Below, piece by piece: positions 42,454 through 51,746 of a DNA stretch of 64,000 bases. Below the pieces are notes generated by a model that saw only the letters and a list, made by a program, of their open reading frames with translations, searched no databases and was not told the origin of the DNA. Within the stretch, counting starts at the first letter, position 1. The number at the start of each line of letters is the position of its first letter. Source of the stretch: Rhynchopus sp. YZ270_cl-10 (Eukaryota > Euglenozoa > Diplonemea > Diplonemida > Diplonemidae); contig OZ037876.1 of assembly GCA_964035575.1 (NCBI GenBank), forward strand, positions 1,302,001-1,366,000. Direction: 5' to 3'. Position numbers and translations under genes: made by a program.

Positions 42454-43645
42454 GGGCAAATTGCGATAACACGTATACTTTTTGTTTCCATTTGCGATAA
42501 CACGTACACAAAAAGTATACGTGTTATCGCGAAAAGTGGTCAAAAAAATGTACGTGTTTTCTCCTTCTGAGGTGCTCGCTCTCCATACCTAGACCCTCGA
42601 ATTTTTTTTTTTGGGACCCCCATAAAGGGCTAATTTCGACGATTTGAGGCCATTCAAAGCAAAATTTGGCACTTTTGAGCATCTGTGGGGGTCTAGAACG
42701 CGGTTGCGAGCACCCCGTTTTTTAGCGAAATATGTACGTGTTATCGCGAAAAGTGTTCAAAAAAATGTACGTGTGACATTCAGAAGACAGGGTCTGGTGG
42801 TAAATTTTGCGTATCCCTCTGTGTGGGCACTCACACTTGCGGTCATGTGCCACTGCGTGGGTCTGGGAACCAGACTTACGTACTTAAGGTGCACGAACAC
42901 AGGGTCTGGTGGTAAATTTTGCGTAGTACTGCGACGTGGTACTGCGTGGGTCTGGGAATATGGGTACCTGGGTACAGGATATTTGTTGTCAAAGACATCA
43001 ACCACCATGCATTGAGGAGGGTAAGACAGTGGTCGCAGTTTCTACTTGATAGCATTACAACATTTAACTTCTCCACGGGGGTCTTGGGCCGTTCATTCGG
43101 TCATACCTTGACTAGCGGAAGAGGCCTTTTGGTTTCTAGAATATCCGGTATTCCCGAACGGAGGCACACTTTGTGTGTTACTACGACCTGGCAATTTCCA
43201 GCAGTAGGTTAAGTAATCTTTCTTGTAAATTGTTGGATCATTATCTCCTCAGTACATGAATGCCCCACGTGACTGGACACTTTTGTGTTTGTCATGTGGA
43301 GCTGTGGTTGCTCTTTCACGACTTTTTTCCTTGTACACAGTGTACCGTGCACCTGGGTACCTGGGTACCTGGGTACCTGGGTACCTGGGTACCTGGGTAC
43401 CTGGGTACCTGGGTACCTGGGTACCTGGGTACCTGGGTACCTGGGTACCTGGGTACCTGGGTACCTGGGTACCTGGGTACCTGGGTACCTGGGTACCTGG
43501 GTACCTGGGTACCTGGGTACCTGGGAAAACACGTACGTTTTTGTTCGCGAAAACACGTACACTTTTTTGCGATAACACGTATACTTTTTGTGTACGTGTT
43601 ATCGCAAATCGAAAAAAAAAGTATACGTGTTATCGCAATTTACCC
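42454..43645. mobile_element. Mutator-like non-autonomous element with 9-bp target duplication
   Basis: The inverted ends read GGGYAAATTGCGATAACACG and continue TATACTTTTT, about 30 bp. The flanks are TTTTATTTT on both sides (42445-42453, 43646-43654), a 9-bp duplication as made by Mutator-like transposases, though T-rich sequence weakens this. CGATAACACGTA-type motifs recur several times inside each end. A segment beginning CAGGGTCTGGTGGTAAATTT occurs twice, near 42789 and 42901. Non-coding apart from repeat-derived frames. Confidence 0.7.
43351..43525. repeat. Minisatellite: ~22 copies of an 8-bp unit GGTACCTG
   Basis: A perfect 8-bp tandem array. Each unit carries the palindrome GGTACC. 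As 8 is not a multiple of 3 and no phase gives a stop, all six frames stay open, producing the peptides WVPGYLGT and TQVPRYPG. These are not evidence of a gene. Confidence 0.95.
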
Positions 43646-43843
43646 TTTTATTTTTTGTTGTTATTTTGACGAGTCAGGTTCATTGTGTGCTTTTGTGAAA
43701 ACCCTCGTTTGTTTGCGTGCAATGACCCCTTTTGAGGCTATACCATTGGCCCGCCACAACCTTTTTTTTTACTTCGAGATCCGTACCACTTGGTTTTGAT
43801 CACCCCCCCTCGTCTTTTAACGCACCTCCCCCCCCCCCCCCCC

Positions 43844-43886
43844 AAGGTGACTAAACAACGAAGAGGATTAGGTTCATCCTCTAAAC
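43844..43886 (+). repeat. Dispersed hairpin family, copy 13
   Basis: AAGGTGA-CTAAAC-AACGAAGAG-GATTAG-GT-TCATCCTCTAAAC. The inner stem has one A-A mismatch, and the inner C-G pair is a changed base pair relative to copy 12. Confidence 0.7.
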
Positions 43887-44327
43887 TCTTCTCTTCCCTT
43901 CTCTTCCCTTCTCTCTTTTTTTTGTGTATTTTCCCACCATAGCAGTCGAGTTGTGTGTATCCCAAGCTTTCGCGCATGAAGGACGAGGTGTGCCTCTGCA
44001 CAAGCACCCTAGCCTTTAAGGCACCTTCCATGTGTGACAGCCAAGCATACCATTTCCCGATATGTGTTGTGTGCGTTAGCGTTGCTGGGAAAGCGCACAC
44101 CAAACCGTACTATGTGTCATAGTAACGTTATGCAAAGTGGCCGCATTATACCACGTCTGACCCGTTGCCACAGGCCCTTCCTATACGAAGGAGTTCGAGT
44201 GTTGTGCGGGTATTGTTCACCCACAATTGTTGATAGAACAAAAAAACAACGTGCGCCCTTAAAGTAAAGACTCTCTCTCTCTCTCTCTTTCTCTTCGGAT
44301 TTCAAACCTACCCACCTACCCAGGGAG

Positions 44328-45382
44328 ATGTCGATTACACGCAGCTTGCGACGTGCGGCATTATGCCGCCGTGGCCCTTCTCTGAGGAGATGGGTGTCAT
44401 CCCCAGGTCAAGCTCCTGAGCCGCAGGAGCCTGCTGCAGCGCCTGCAGAGGAGGTTGTGTGGTACGCGTTGTGGCGGTCTGAGAAGGGGAAACGCATGCT
44501 GCGGTGGGCGTGCATGCTGTACGTGGCGGTGCTGGCGGCGGCATGGTATATGAGTGCTGCGTACGAGGCTGCGGTGCAGGTTCTGAAGGATGAGAAGAAG
44601 GCACAGCCAGACCCCACTGCGGCACTGCGCCTAGGTGGGCATATGCAGCTGACAGACCACAACGGCGCACCCTTCAACACAGAGGAGCAACTACGCGGAA
44701 AATGGTGGCTTGTGTACTTCGGGTTTGCGAACTGCGCCACTGTCTGCCCAGCTGAGCTCACAAAGATCACTGATGCACTCAACGAGCTCGATGCTGACCC
44801 CTCCCTCCCGCAGGTCACACCACTCTTCGTCACACTCGACCCAGACAGAGATACCCCGCAGGCGGTGAAGAAGTTTGTGGAGCCTTACCACAAACGTTTT
44901 GTGGGCCTCACAGGGTCAACAGAGGAGATCAAGGAGGCGGCGAAGAAGTTCCGTGTGTACTTCTCTGTGGTATGCTGGGTGCTTTCAAATACCCTAAAAT
45001 CAAGACCAAAGCCTTTTTCGGCTCAGTTTCACCCATATGAACACATCGTCTTAACCGTTTCTTTCAACTCTTTCAAGGTAACTGAACACGAGAGACTTAG
45101 GTTCATCTTATAAAGTTTTCTTTAATTTTGACACAACTATCCATACAACGTCCACATGCCATATAACAACCCTTTCACCAGATCGACACCGAGGACCAGG
45201 CACTGCAGCCAGGCGAGACGCCAGAGGACTACCAACTCGACCACTCCTGCATCATCTATCTGATGAGCCCGAACGGAAAGTTCTGCGAGTTCTTCTCCAA
45301 GGAGACGGAAGGCAACGTTGCTACAGAGAAGGTGCGCCGCCACCTCGACGGCACCATGGCTTACGTCCATGAAGGGAGCTGA
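44328..45382 (+). CDS. SCO1/SCO2 copper chaperone for cytochrome c oxidase
   Basis: Two exons, 44328-44969 and 45182-45382, give 280 residues. The intron (GTATGC to ACCAG) is in phase 0. The N-terminus is basic and Ser/Arg-rich, a mitochondrial presequence, followed by one membrane helix near 62-85 (WACMLYVAVLAAAWYMSAAY). The thioredoxin-fold core carries the copper-binding CATVC (Cys 136 and 140) in FGFANCATVCPAEL, then FVTLDPDRDTP, and the distal His in DYQLDHSC (His 235) from exon 2. All three copper ligands are present. SCO proteins deliver copper to the CuA site of COX2 in the inner membrane, so the organism respires aerobically. The start follows a CCCAG acceptor by five bases. The intron carries a hairpin-family copy. 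Confidence 0.93.
45075..45112 (+). repeat. Dispersed hairpin family, copy 14 (in SCO1 intron)
   Basis: AAGGTAA-CTGAA-CACGAGAGA-CTTAG-GTTCATCTTATAAA. It lies in the intron 44970-45181. The inner stem includes a G-U pair and ends in an A-C mismatch; the CGAGAG loop and tail are exact. Confidence 0.75.
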
Positions 45383-45612
45383 CAAACCCAACCCCAACCC
45401 CATGCGTCATGGGATGGGTCGGGGGGAGACTCCCGTGGGGAGAGCGGCTAGCTTGGTTTGGGTGGGGATGAAGGGCTTCCTTTACTGAGGAACAAGCCCC
45501 GGTTGTTTTTTTTTGTTATTGCAAACGTTAAAGGAAAACCGGGAAGGGCTTTTTTTTTAAACCTCTTCGCAATGTTACCAACTGTTAAGATGCATCGAGC
45601 AACAGTTTTCTT

Positions 45613-45638
45613 TAAGGTGACTGTGAAGAGACTCACCT
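45613..45638 (+). repeat. Inverted repeat related to the hairpin family
   Basis: AAGGTGA-CTGTGAAGAGAC-TCACCTT. The outer arm AAGGTGA is the same as in the family, but its partner reads TCACCTT, restoring a G-C pair where the others have G-U. The TTCATCTTATAAA tail is missing, so membership is uncertain. Confidence 0.4.
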
Positions 45639-45669
45639 TTTTAAAAGAAGGCTCTTTGTTTGCTTCGAA

Positions 45670-45682
45670 CTACCTACTGCAG
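45670..45682 (+). promoter_or_regulatory. Predicted trans-splice acceptor of histone gene
   Basis: CTACCTACTGCAG is followed by AATAGATTTAAA and the ATG at 45695. This supports the short start over the upstream in-frame ATGs. Predicted only. Confidence 0.4.
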
Positions 45683-45694
45683 AATAGATTTAAA

Positions 45695-46120
45695 ATGGAT
45701 GCGGCACCGGCAGCTGTGCCGTTTGCGGGGATGAAATTTGGAAAGAAAAAGCGGAAGACTGTGAAGAAGGGTGTCAAGAAGAGTGTGAAGGGGGTGGAGC
45801 GGAAGGGAAAGTACCCGATGTTGCGGAGCTTCAACCCCCAGGTGCGTGCGATGGTGGCGAAAGAGTGTGCGGACGCTGGACGGTTCGATGCGGAAACGTA
45901 CGACCTACTGCACGCATTTGTTCGGGCTGAGTTCGACCACACAATGGACGTAGCTAAGAAGATTATGCAAGAAGCACAAAGCAAGACACTACGACCCATC
46001 CACATCACCACAGCCATCCGCATGATACAGGACGAAGACACATGGACCAAAACACAGGCATATTTCGCATCAAAACAACCCTCTGGTGCTCCACCTCAGA
46101 TGAACCCAACAGGGTTCTAG
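45695..46120 (+). CDS. Divergent histone H2B-like protein
   Basis: A single exon encodes 141 residues. A basic tail (KFGKKKRKTVKKGVKKSVKG) is followed by a histone fold at about 45-115. Helix 1 reads FNPQVRAMVAKEC, the long helix 2 ETYDLLHAFVRAEFDHTMDVAKKIMQ, and loop 2 and helix 3 LRPIHITTAIRMI. ITTAIRMI matches REIQTAVRLL of H2B, and LLHAFVRAEFDHTMDVA matches MNSFVNDIFERIASEA. Identity to canonical H2B is low, as is usual for euglenozoan core histones. The family usually ends LAKHAVSEGTKAVTKY, here weakly matched by TWTKTQAYFASK. Alternatives are another histone-fold protein such as a TAF. Confidence 0.62.
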   Translation: MDAAPAAVPFAGMKFGKKKRKTVKKGVKKSVKGVERKGKYPMLRSFNPQVRAMVAKECADAGRFDAETYDLLHAFVRAEFDHTMDVAKKIMQEAQSKTLRPIHITTAIRMIQDEDTWTKTQAYFASKQPSGAPPQMNPTGF

Positions 46121-46352
46121 AGTTCTCCATTCCTCATCTCCAACGTTATTCTGCCCTGCCCTTAGCACCATACACACGAGGCTTTTATATCCTTTTCTTT
46201 TTTGCTAGACAAAGGTACAAGGTGAACCATCGGTACCACATTAACACGACCCCAGCTCCTCATATTACTCCTTTCTATTCCCCCATTGAGACACCTCTTC
46301 ACACTCTTTGAGCAGATCTCCCTCATAACCCCCTCCTCCTCTTCCCCTTAAG

Positions 46353-47402
46353 ATGTCGTGCGTGACAGGATTCTCCAGCATTGTGAGTGGGGTTGGGGTG
46401 GGGTCGGCATTGGGCAGTTCTTTTGATGCAGTGGGCGAGCGACCGCCTGAGTCTGGCGGGTTGGTGAGCCATGCAGCTTATGTGGACGACCTGCTGCATA
46501 CAGAACGGTACTCGATTATCCGAGAATTCACAAAGGATGGCTCCAGCGCGGATGTACCACGCCCTGCACGCGAGGTGTACGAACGCCTTGTTCGTGTACT
46601 TCATTTGACGAAACACTCATGGAAGCGGAGCCTTGCGACGATGGTGAAGCACCACACCGATGCGTCTGGTCTGGTCTCCCCTGCAGTGTTTGGGTCTTCT
46701 CGAGGTGCCCGCAAACCTCATGCAGGCGAAGACAACGAAGACATCAAACGTTACTGCTCCGGCGTCCTCACCAAAGCGCAAGCCCAAGCCCTCCAAACCA
46801 GCCGTTCCGAAGTCGGTCTAGGCATGCCCCGTCCCCGCAACATTCTTGGTGATGCACACACACTACCCCCTTTCGCCGTCCTCGGAGACTCAGAGAGAAT
46901 GCGAGCCCTAGGCTCGCATATGCTCAACCAAAGAGAACAGAACATACGCAACACATTTGAGCCGCTCAGTACAGATGGTAATATGATTCATATGAGCGTG
47001 TTTGTGAAGAAGCTGCCCGAATGTCTTGCAGGGATGGGGATGCGGTTGACGATGCCTCAGAAGCAGGCGACGGAGCTTGCGTACGCATTGGACCCAGACC
47101 AGGCAGGGTTCATCTCAATAAGCAGATTCATCAGGATGTACTCCATGGAGTTGATGAAGCGGCCGTCCATGCGTTCGACGCTGCTCCTCAAGGAGACCAT
47201 GTCCTGGGGTGGTGCACCCAGAGAGAGGGACGCGGCCTCGCTCCAAGGTGCATGTGCAAGAATCCCACCCGCACCCCCACCCAAAGGCTTCCACAAACGC
47301 AAGCTAGTCGACAAACGCAACACCGTAGGGTTCCCAACACCACCCATCTCAGTGCAACGAAGCTCGAACAGCTCCTTTAGGAGGAGGAGCAGTAGAGGGT
47401 AG
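46353..47402 (+). CDS. EF-hand-like protein of unknown function
   Basis: A single exon encodes 349 residues and starts directly after CCCCTTAAG. Two helix-loop-helix pairs are suggested: HLTKHSWKRSLATMVKHHTD with DASGLVSPAVF near 87-115, and FEPLSTDGNMIHMSVFVKKL with ALDPDQAGFISISRFIRMY near 205-265. Loops DASG and DPDQAG resemble calcium loops but lack several ligand positions, so calcium binding is doubtful. Remaining parts are basic and Pro-rich. EF-hand proteins of this sort are common in flagella, but no family is recognised. Confidence 0.6.
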   Translation: MSCVTGFSSIVSGVGVGSALGSSFDAVGERPPESGGLVSHAAYVDDLLHTERYSIIREFTKDGSSADVPRPAREVYERLVRVLHLTKHSWKRSLATMVKHHTDASGLVSPAVFGSSRGARKPHAGEDNEDIKRYCSGVLTKAQAQALQTSRSEVGLGMPRPRNILGDAHTLPPFAVLGDSERMRALGSHMLNQREQNIRNTFEPLSTDGNMIHMSVFVKKLPECLAGMGMRLTMPQKQATELAYALDPDQAGFISISRFIRMYSMELMKRPSMRSTLLLKETMSWGGAPRERDAASLQGACARIPPAPPPKGFHKRKLVDKRNTVGFPTPPISVQRSSNSSFRRRSSRG

Positions 47403-47675
47403 AGGGTAGAGGGGAGGAAAGGGAGGAAAGGGAGGAGAGAGGGGGGGGTCCAGCCACGAACAAAGGGGTGGACCCAAGAAAGTGCGCATTTACCCACATT
47501 TACACCAGCCCCCCATTTTTGGTCCTTTTGTGGACAAAAAAAATTGGGGGGAACTGCGCAAAAGAACGGAAAAAAAAGACCCCATCCCCCTCCCCACCTT
47601 TGTTTCTGCCGAAGGTTGTGTACCGTGTTTGCGGAACAGCATAAAAAACAACCCTCAACAGACAGCATACACACA

Positions 47676-48791
47676 ATGTTTTTGTCCGCAGTGTGCAAGC
47701 GGTATGCCTCATCGTCTGTGTCCAAGGCTGTGGTGCGCCTGCCTGCTGCACTGTCGGCCCAGCTGAAGCAGTCCGACGGTGGTGTTGAGGAGGTGATGAG
47801 CAAAAAGGGCCCTGTGTTCTCCACGAGTGTGGTATGTGATCCCCACCCTTTTAATAGACGCGTTTAATGTGGGTGCAAGGGGGCGAGAGGTTTTCATCAG
47901 TCGACCACTGCTTCAAAAGGCTTACCACACCTCAGTCGATTTTGTGATCCGCACTTCTACGTTGTTATACAAATAACCCTCAACAAAGAAAGAAATGCCC
48001 TTTTTTTCCCGGCATTTTTTAACCAAAGCTGTTTTCATTAACCCTCATTCACCCCCATCCCCACACAGATCGGCGGGACCATGGCTGCGAAACGTGCCTC
48101 TGAGTTCGTCCCCCTCCACACCCCTACAGGGCTTCTGGAGAACTGCGAGTTTGACATCAAGCTGAACAGCACCTCTGAGCAGGTTCTCATCACATGCACC
48201 GCCACTGTCAGTGCAGGGAGTATGTCCTACCTCTCCATACCACTGCATCCACCAGAGCACCTTCCACTTTTTTTGCCACTTTTTGGCGCTCTTTCATGAC
48301 TTAAGAATGTACACATCGTAATGCTATAGACCCCTGTACACACACACACACCTTCTACAGACGCCGATATGGAAGCAATGACAGGCGCAACCACTGCAGC
48401 GCTGACGGTGTATGATATGTGCAAAAGCGTCTCGAAGGAAGGGCTGTCCATCGACAGCATTGTGCTGGAGCGGAGTGGTGAGGGGGATGTGATCCAGCCA
48501 CGGGGTGCGCAGGCTACACCGACACCGACACCGACACCAGCACCGACACCTACACCTGCACCCACAGCAAGACCTACACCACAAACACAAAGACCAACGT
48601 CAACACCACCTCCACGCACCCCCATGCCCACCCCCACCCCCACGCCCCAGGCTAAGACGCAGCAGACACCCAGCCCATCCAAACCAAAGCCCGCAGCAGA
48701 CACACGCGCAGAGGTACGTGACAAGCTCACAGATCTCATTGAACAGATCCAACGTGAAGAGGCCGAACACAAAAACGCCTCGACTGCGTGA
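47676..48791 (+). CDS. Diverged MoaC/MOCS1B-like molybdenum cofactor protein
   Basis: Three exons, 47676-47831, 48069-48219 and 48361-48791, give 245 residues. Introns are in phases 0 and 1. The N-terminus MFLSAVCKRYASSSVSKAVV is a mitochondrial presequence. SKKGPVFSTSVIGGTMAAKR matches SKGDVLATARVAGIMAAKK of MoaC, and ADMEAMTGATTAALTVYDMC matches [20 protein letters not shown]. MoaC completes cyclic pyranopterin monophosphate synthesis. Key changes are seen: the active-site PLCHPL becomes PLHTPT, and the first acid of EME becomes Asp. The Lys of MAAK (60) and DMCK (Asp 121, Lys 124) remain. After residue ~145 comes a Thr/Pro repeat tail and a charged helix absent from MoaC. It may be a divergent enzyme or a pseudoenzyme. 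Confidence 0.8.
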
Positions 48792-49276
48792 TGTGTTGTG
48801 TTGTACGGGAGAGATAACGAAGAAAGAACCAATAGAAATAAACCAACTACTCCACGTGTGTTGTCTGAAGAGTGCGAGCGAAGTGAAAAGAACAGAGCAA
48901 CGGAACTGATGTTTCGCTTTTGCCACACTTTCCCCCTTCATTCTGCTTTTGGAGTACAGATACTTTGCTACCCCTTTTTTTGGGGAGGCACAAGAAAAAA
49001 AAAACTTGGAAACCATTTGGACCAACTTTTTCAAGAAACCCCCCCACCCTGGGTTACTTTGTCGATCCAACACGAAACCACATCGCCACCACTTCCCTGG
49101 CACATACACAAAACAAAACCCCACACTACCACCATTTCCCCTGCGCCCTGCGCCCTCTCCCCCACACACTCCCACCTCCCTACCACACAGCCCCACAGAA
49201 TTGCACTGTCTCCCCCTTCTCCTTTCCCTCCTCCCCTTTGACATGCTGCAGTCGTAAGAACAACCCGAGGTCTTAA
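48792..49276. other. Intercistronic region
   Basis: No gene is supported. A homopolymer-rich stretch is followed by a C-rich tract (49120-49245) and CTGCAG near 49250, the probable acceptor region for the gene at 49277. Confidence 0.5.
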
Positions 49277-51667
49277 ATGGGTGACCCCCCCTCTGCCACG
49301 GCTGCAGTAGCCTTGGCTGCGTCGAGTATCGTGGAGAATGCGAAGGCACGCGAGGCGTTTAATGCACTGCGTGTGGGGGACACCGTGCGGGTGGTGAAGG
49401 ACATGGAGCTTGTCAGCGGGAACAAGGTTGCAATAGGCAGCACCGGGGTGGTGACGGAGGTGCCCGGAGACCTGCCCAACTCCGTGGAGGTGAAGATCAA
49501 CGACCACCTCTTTGACGCGGAGTGCTTCTTCATAGAGCTTCATGAGCCCGACAACCCGCTCACCGAACAGCAATGGAAAAAGCCGCAGGCCCCAACCGAG
49601 CTTCGCAGTGGCAAGCAACAGCCCGTAGGAATGCCCACAAAAATCCCACCTCTCGGCAAACAAAAGAAGAAGAACAGTGGCTGGATGTGCTGCTTCACCG
49701 GAGCAGGCATGCTGGAAGACTCGCCGAAGAAGTCTGCCAGCTCCGGAAGCAGCGACGTCAGGCGGAACATCCGTTTGCAGGACACACTCCCTCCGGAGAG
49801 GATGCTGAGCAGTGCGGACCCTGCGGCATCTGAGTCATTAGGGCTGTCGCCTGAGGAGAACGAGACGGACTCGATGGAGGCGCCTGCACCGACACCGGCA
49901 GATGCATTCCTCCCGCCACGGCAGTTGACACCGCAGTCCTCAAGGCGGGGGTATCCTCCGAACTTCCCGCACGCGCCAGTGTCCCCGAAGGGACGTCCTG
50001 CAAAGTCGCCGACAAACTCTCGTGTAGGGACGCCAAGGGGCGGGCTGCCAAGGATGGCGTCGTTTCCGCATTCGCCTGGCGTGCCGACGTTGTCGCGTGC
50101 ACCGTCGATGGCGATGAGTGAGGGTGCAGTGTCGCCGCCCAAGTCACGCCCGCCGTCGCCGTCTGCAAGCGTAGGTCGTTCGCCCAGTGGGTGGGGCAGA
50201 AAGTCGCCGCCCCCCTCACCCCACTCGCCTGTCCCTGCCTACCGTAGTGGCATCATCCAAACACGCATCACACCTGCCGGTCGCTCCTCCTCGCAACGTG
50301 CGCGTGGCAGGTCCCAGTCCAGCGCACCCTCGCCCTTCCCCGCAGTCAAGTCGCCCCGCCACGCTCGCAGCCTCTCGCCCGTCAGCGGTGCTGGTCTCTC
50401 TCCCCTCTCACGCAGGGTCAGTCTCAATGGATGGTCGAACTTATCAAGAAAGGGTTCCTACATCCAGTCAGCCATGCCCTCTGTCAAGACGCCAATATCG
50501 CGTCCGCAGTCGCCGGTGTTCCCGTCGGTGAAGACGCCCTCAAGCCGTCCAGCCACTCCGCCCCTTGTCAAGACACCCGTCCATGTCCCATTCACGCAGG
50601 TGCGCACCCCGTCGCCTGCAGATCTGCGTTTGCCGCAGGCGTCTGTGCAGCGCAAGCCCAGTGGACCGTTCCTGACAAAGCTGAAGCAGGCCTCGCGGCT
50701 GTACCAGGTCATGCTGCAGGGCAAGCCGGAGCTCACTGTGCAGAACGCGATTCTCTCCTGCGACCGTGGCGCGGTGCAGGAGGAGCTGGCCAACGTGGGT
50801 GTCATCAAGCATGCACGGGCCGACCCACAGCGCGACGTTGCTGCCTTTGTGAAGGTCATCGAGTCTATCCCGCAGGACGACGGAGCCATCGACCGTGGTG
50901 TCGTGACGTGGTCCGACGTCGCGCAGGCAGTCGACATCTGCAGAGGCATCGACGACGCGCGTGACTCGAGCTCCTCCATGATCACCCCAAGGGGACGCTC
51001 CGCGGCGTCGTCAGTCCACTCGGACAAGGTGTTCATCTCAGACACGACACCAAACATCAGACAGCAACCACTGTCCATGACACCAGAGCCATCGAGAGAG
51101 GTGCCTCACCCGGTCTCGACAGCAGAGATGGCGCTGCAGACGTCAGTGTCGCTGTTGCCACTGCCCGAGCCGGTTCCCGTACCAGTGTCGGTGCCGGTGT
51201 CGGTGCAAACACCAGTATCATTGGCACCACCACCGCCGCAGCCTGTGCCTGAGCCGATCGTGCGGGAGACAACACCACCACTGTCGCCGCCCTCACCTGC
51301 AGCAGCCTTCGATGTGCAGCCTGTGGACTTCAACATCAGATCTGTGTCTGAGGATGCGCGAGGCATCTCGCTCTTTGCGACGGTGCAAAAAATGCCAGGT
51401 GAAGAGCTTGGCCTCGACATCACAGACGACATGGTCGTGGAGAGCATCTCGCACAACGGCGCCGCAGACCGTTCCAACGTTGCCGAGCACGTCATCGGGA
51501 TGAGGTTGGTCAAGGTCAACGGCACACCGGTGTACAACCCACGCGAGGCGATCTACTACACTATGCAGTCCGTGGTGCACCTGGAGTTCCACCTGCCGCA
51601 GCCACCCAGCCTTCCGACATATGTATGCCCGCGGACCAAGAAAGAGTGGGCGCCGTTGCGTTGGTGA
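49277..51667 (+). CDS. Large Ser/Pro-rich scaffold with N-terminal SH3/KOW-like and C-terminal PDZ-like domains
   Basis: A single exon encodes 796 residues. Residues about 30-95 form a small beta-barrel (LRVGDTVRVVKDMEL, GSTGVVTEV, VEVKINDHLF), of KOW or CAP-Gly-like type. A Cys pair (WMCCFTG) follows near 138. The middle, 160-480, is disordered and rich in SPR, KSP and TPxxR motifs, reminiscent of microtubule-binding or kinase-target regions. A helical stretch near 475-575 (LTKLKQASRLYQVMLQGKPE) may be folded. After another Pro/Val-rich linker, the C-terminus at about 695-780 is PDZ-like: GLDITDDMVVESISHNGAAD, then VIGMRLVKVNGTPV. The function is unknown; an adaptor at the cytoskeleton would fit. 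Only 79 bases separate its stop from the next start. Confidence 0.7.
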   Translation: MGDPPSATAAVALAASSIVENAKAREAFNALRVGDTVRVVKDMELVSGNKVAIGSTGVVTEVPGDLPNSVEVKINDHLFDAECFFIELHEPDNPLTEQQWKKPQAPTELRSGKQQPVGMPTKIPPLGKQKKKNSGWMCCFTGAGMLEDSPKKSASSGSSDVRRNIRLQDTLPPERMLSSADPAASESLGLSPEENETDSMEAPAPTPADAFLPPRQLTPQSSRRGYPPNFPHAPVSPKGRPAKSPTNSRVGTPRGGLPRMASFPHSPGVPTLSRAPSMAMSEGAVSPPKSRPPSPSASVGRSPSGWGRKSPPPSPHSPVPAYRSGIIQTRITPAGRSSSQRARGRSQSSAPSPFPAVKSPRHARSLSPVSGAGLSPLSRRVSLNGWSNLSRKGSYIQSAMPSVKTPISRPQSPVFPSVKTPSSRPATPPLVKTPVHVPFTQVRTPSPADLRLPQASVQRKPSGPFLTKLKQASRLYQVMLQGKPELTVQNAILSCDRGAVQEELANVGVIKHARADPQRDVAAFVKVIESIPQDDGAIDRGVVTWSDVAQAVDICRGIDDARDSSSSMITPRGRSAASSVHSDKVFISDTTPNIRQQPLSMTPEPSREVPHPVSTAEMALQTSVSLLPLPEPVPVPVSVPVSVQTPVSLAPPPPQPVPEPIVRETTPPLSPPSPAAAFDVQPVDFNIRSVSEDARGISLFATVQKMPGEELGLDITDDMVVESISHNGAADRSNVAEHVIGMRLVKVNGTPVYNPREAIYYTMQSVVHLEFHLPQPPSLPTYVCPRTKKEWAPLRW

Positions 51668-51746
51668 CGCGCCGCCTCCCCCCCCACACCCCACACACCC
51701 TGCACAGAGCCCACCCGAGAACAGACAGCAGAGCCCGCCTGCGTGG
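51668..51746 (+). promoter_or_regulatory. Compact intercistronic gap with trans-splice acceptor
   Basis: The 79 bases between a stop and the next ATG hold a C-rich tract followed by CTGCACAG at 51700-51707. There is no room for a promoter, so polycistronic transcription with trans-splicing is the simplest reading. Confidence 0.55.

Larger units (their letters stand above)
42393..44327. other. Intergenic region with Mutator-like element and hairpin
   Basis: No host gene is supported. It is dominated by an inverted-repeat element at 42454-43645 with its internal minisatellite, then a hairpin-family copy at 43844 and a CT-rich tract at 44271-44293 before SCO1. Long frames here are by-products of the 8-bp repeat. 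Confidence 0.65.
45383..45694. other. Intercistronic region, SCO1 to histone
   Basis: No separate gene is seen. An open frame beginning at 45458 runs in phase into the histone but is Phe/Lys-rich leader sequence. It includes the inverted repeat at 45613-45638 and ends with CTACCTACTGCAG at 45670-45682, a likely acceptor 12 bases before the histone ATG. Confidence 0.55.

Noticed and set aside
43351-43525. Regular array that might suggest CRISPR
   Set aside because: It is a pure 8-bp tandem repeat with no spacers, and the window is eukaryotic.
43209-43799. Long overlapping frames on both strands encoding WVPGYLGT and VPRYPGTQ repeats
   Set aside because: They are produced by the 8-bp minisatellite, which lacks stops in all six frames; there is no other coding evidence.
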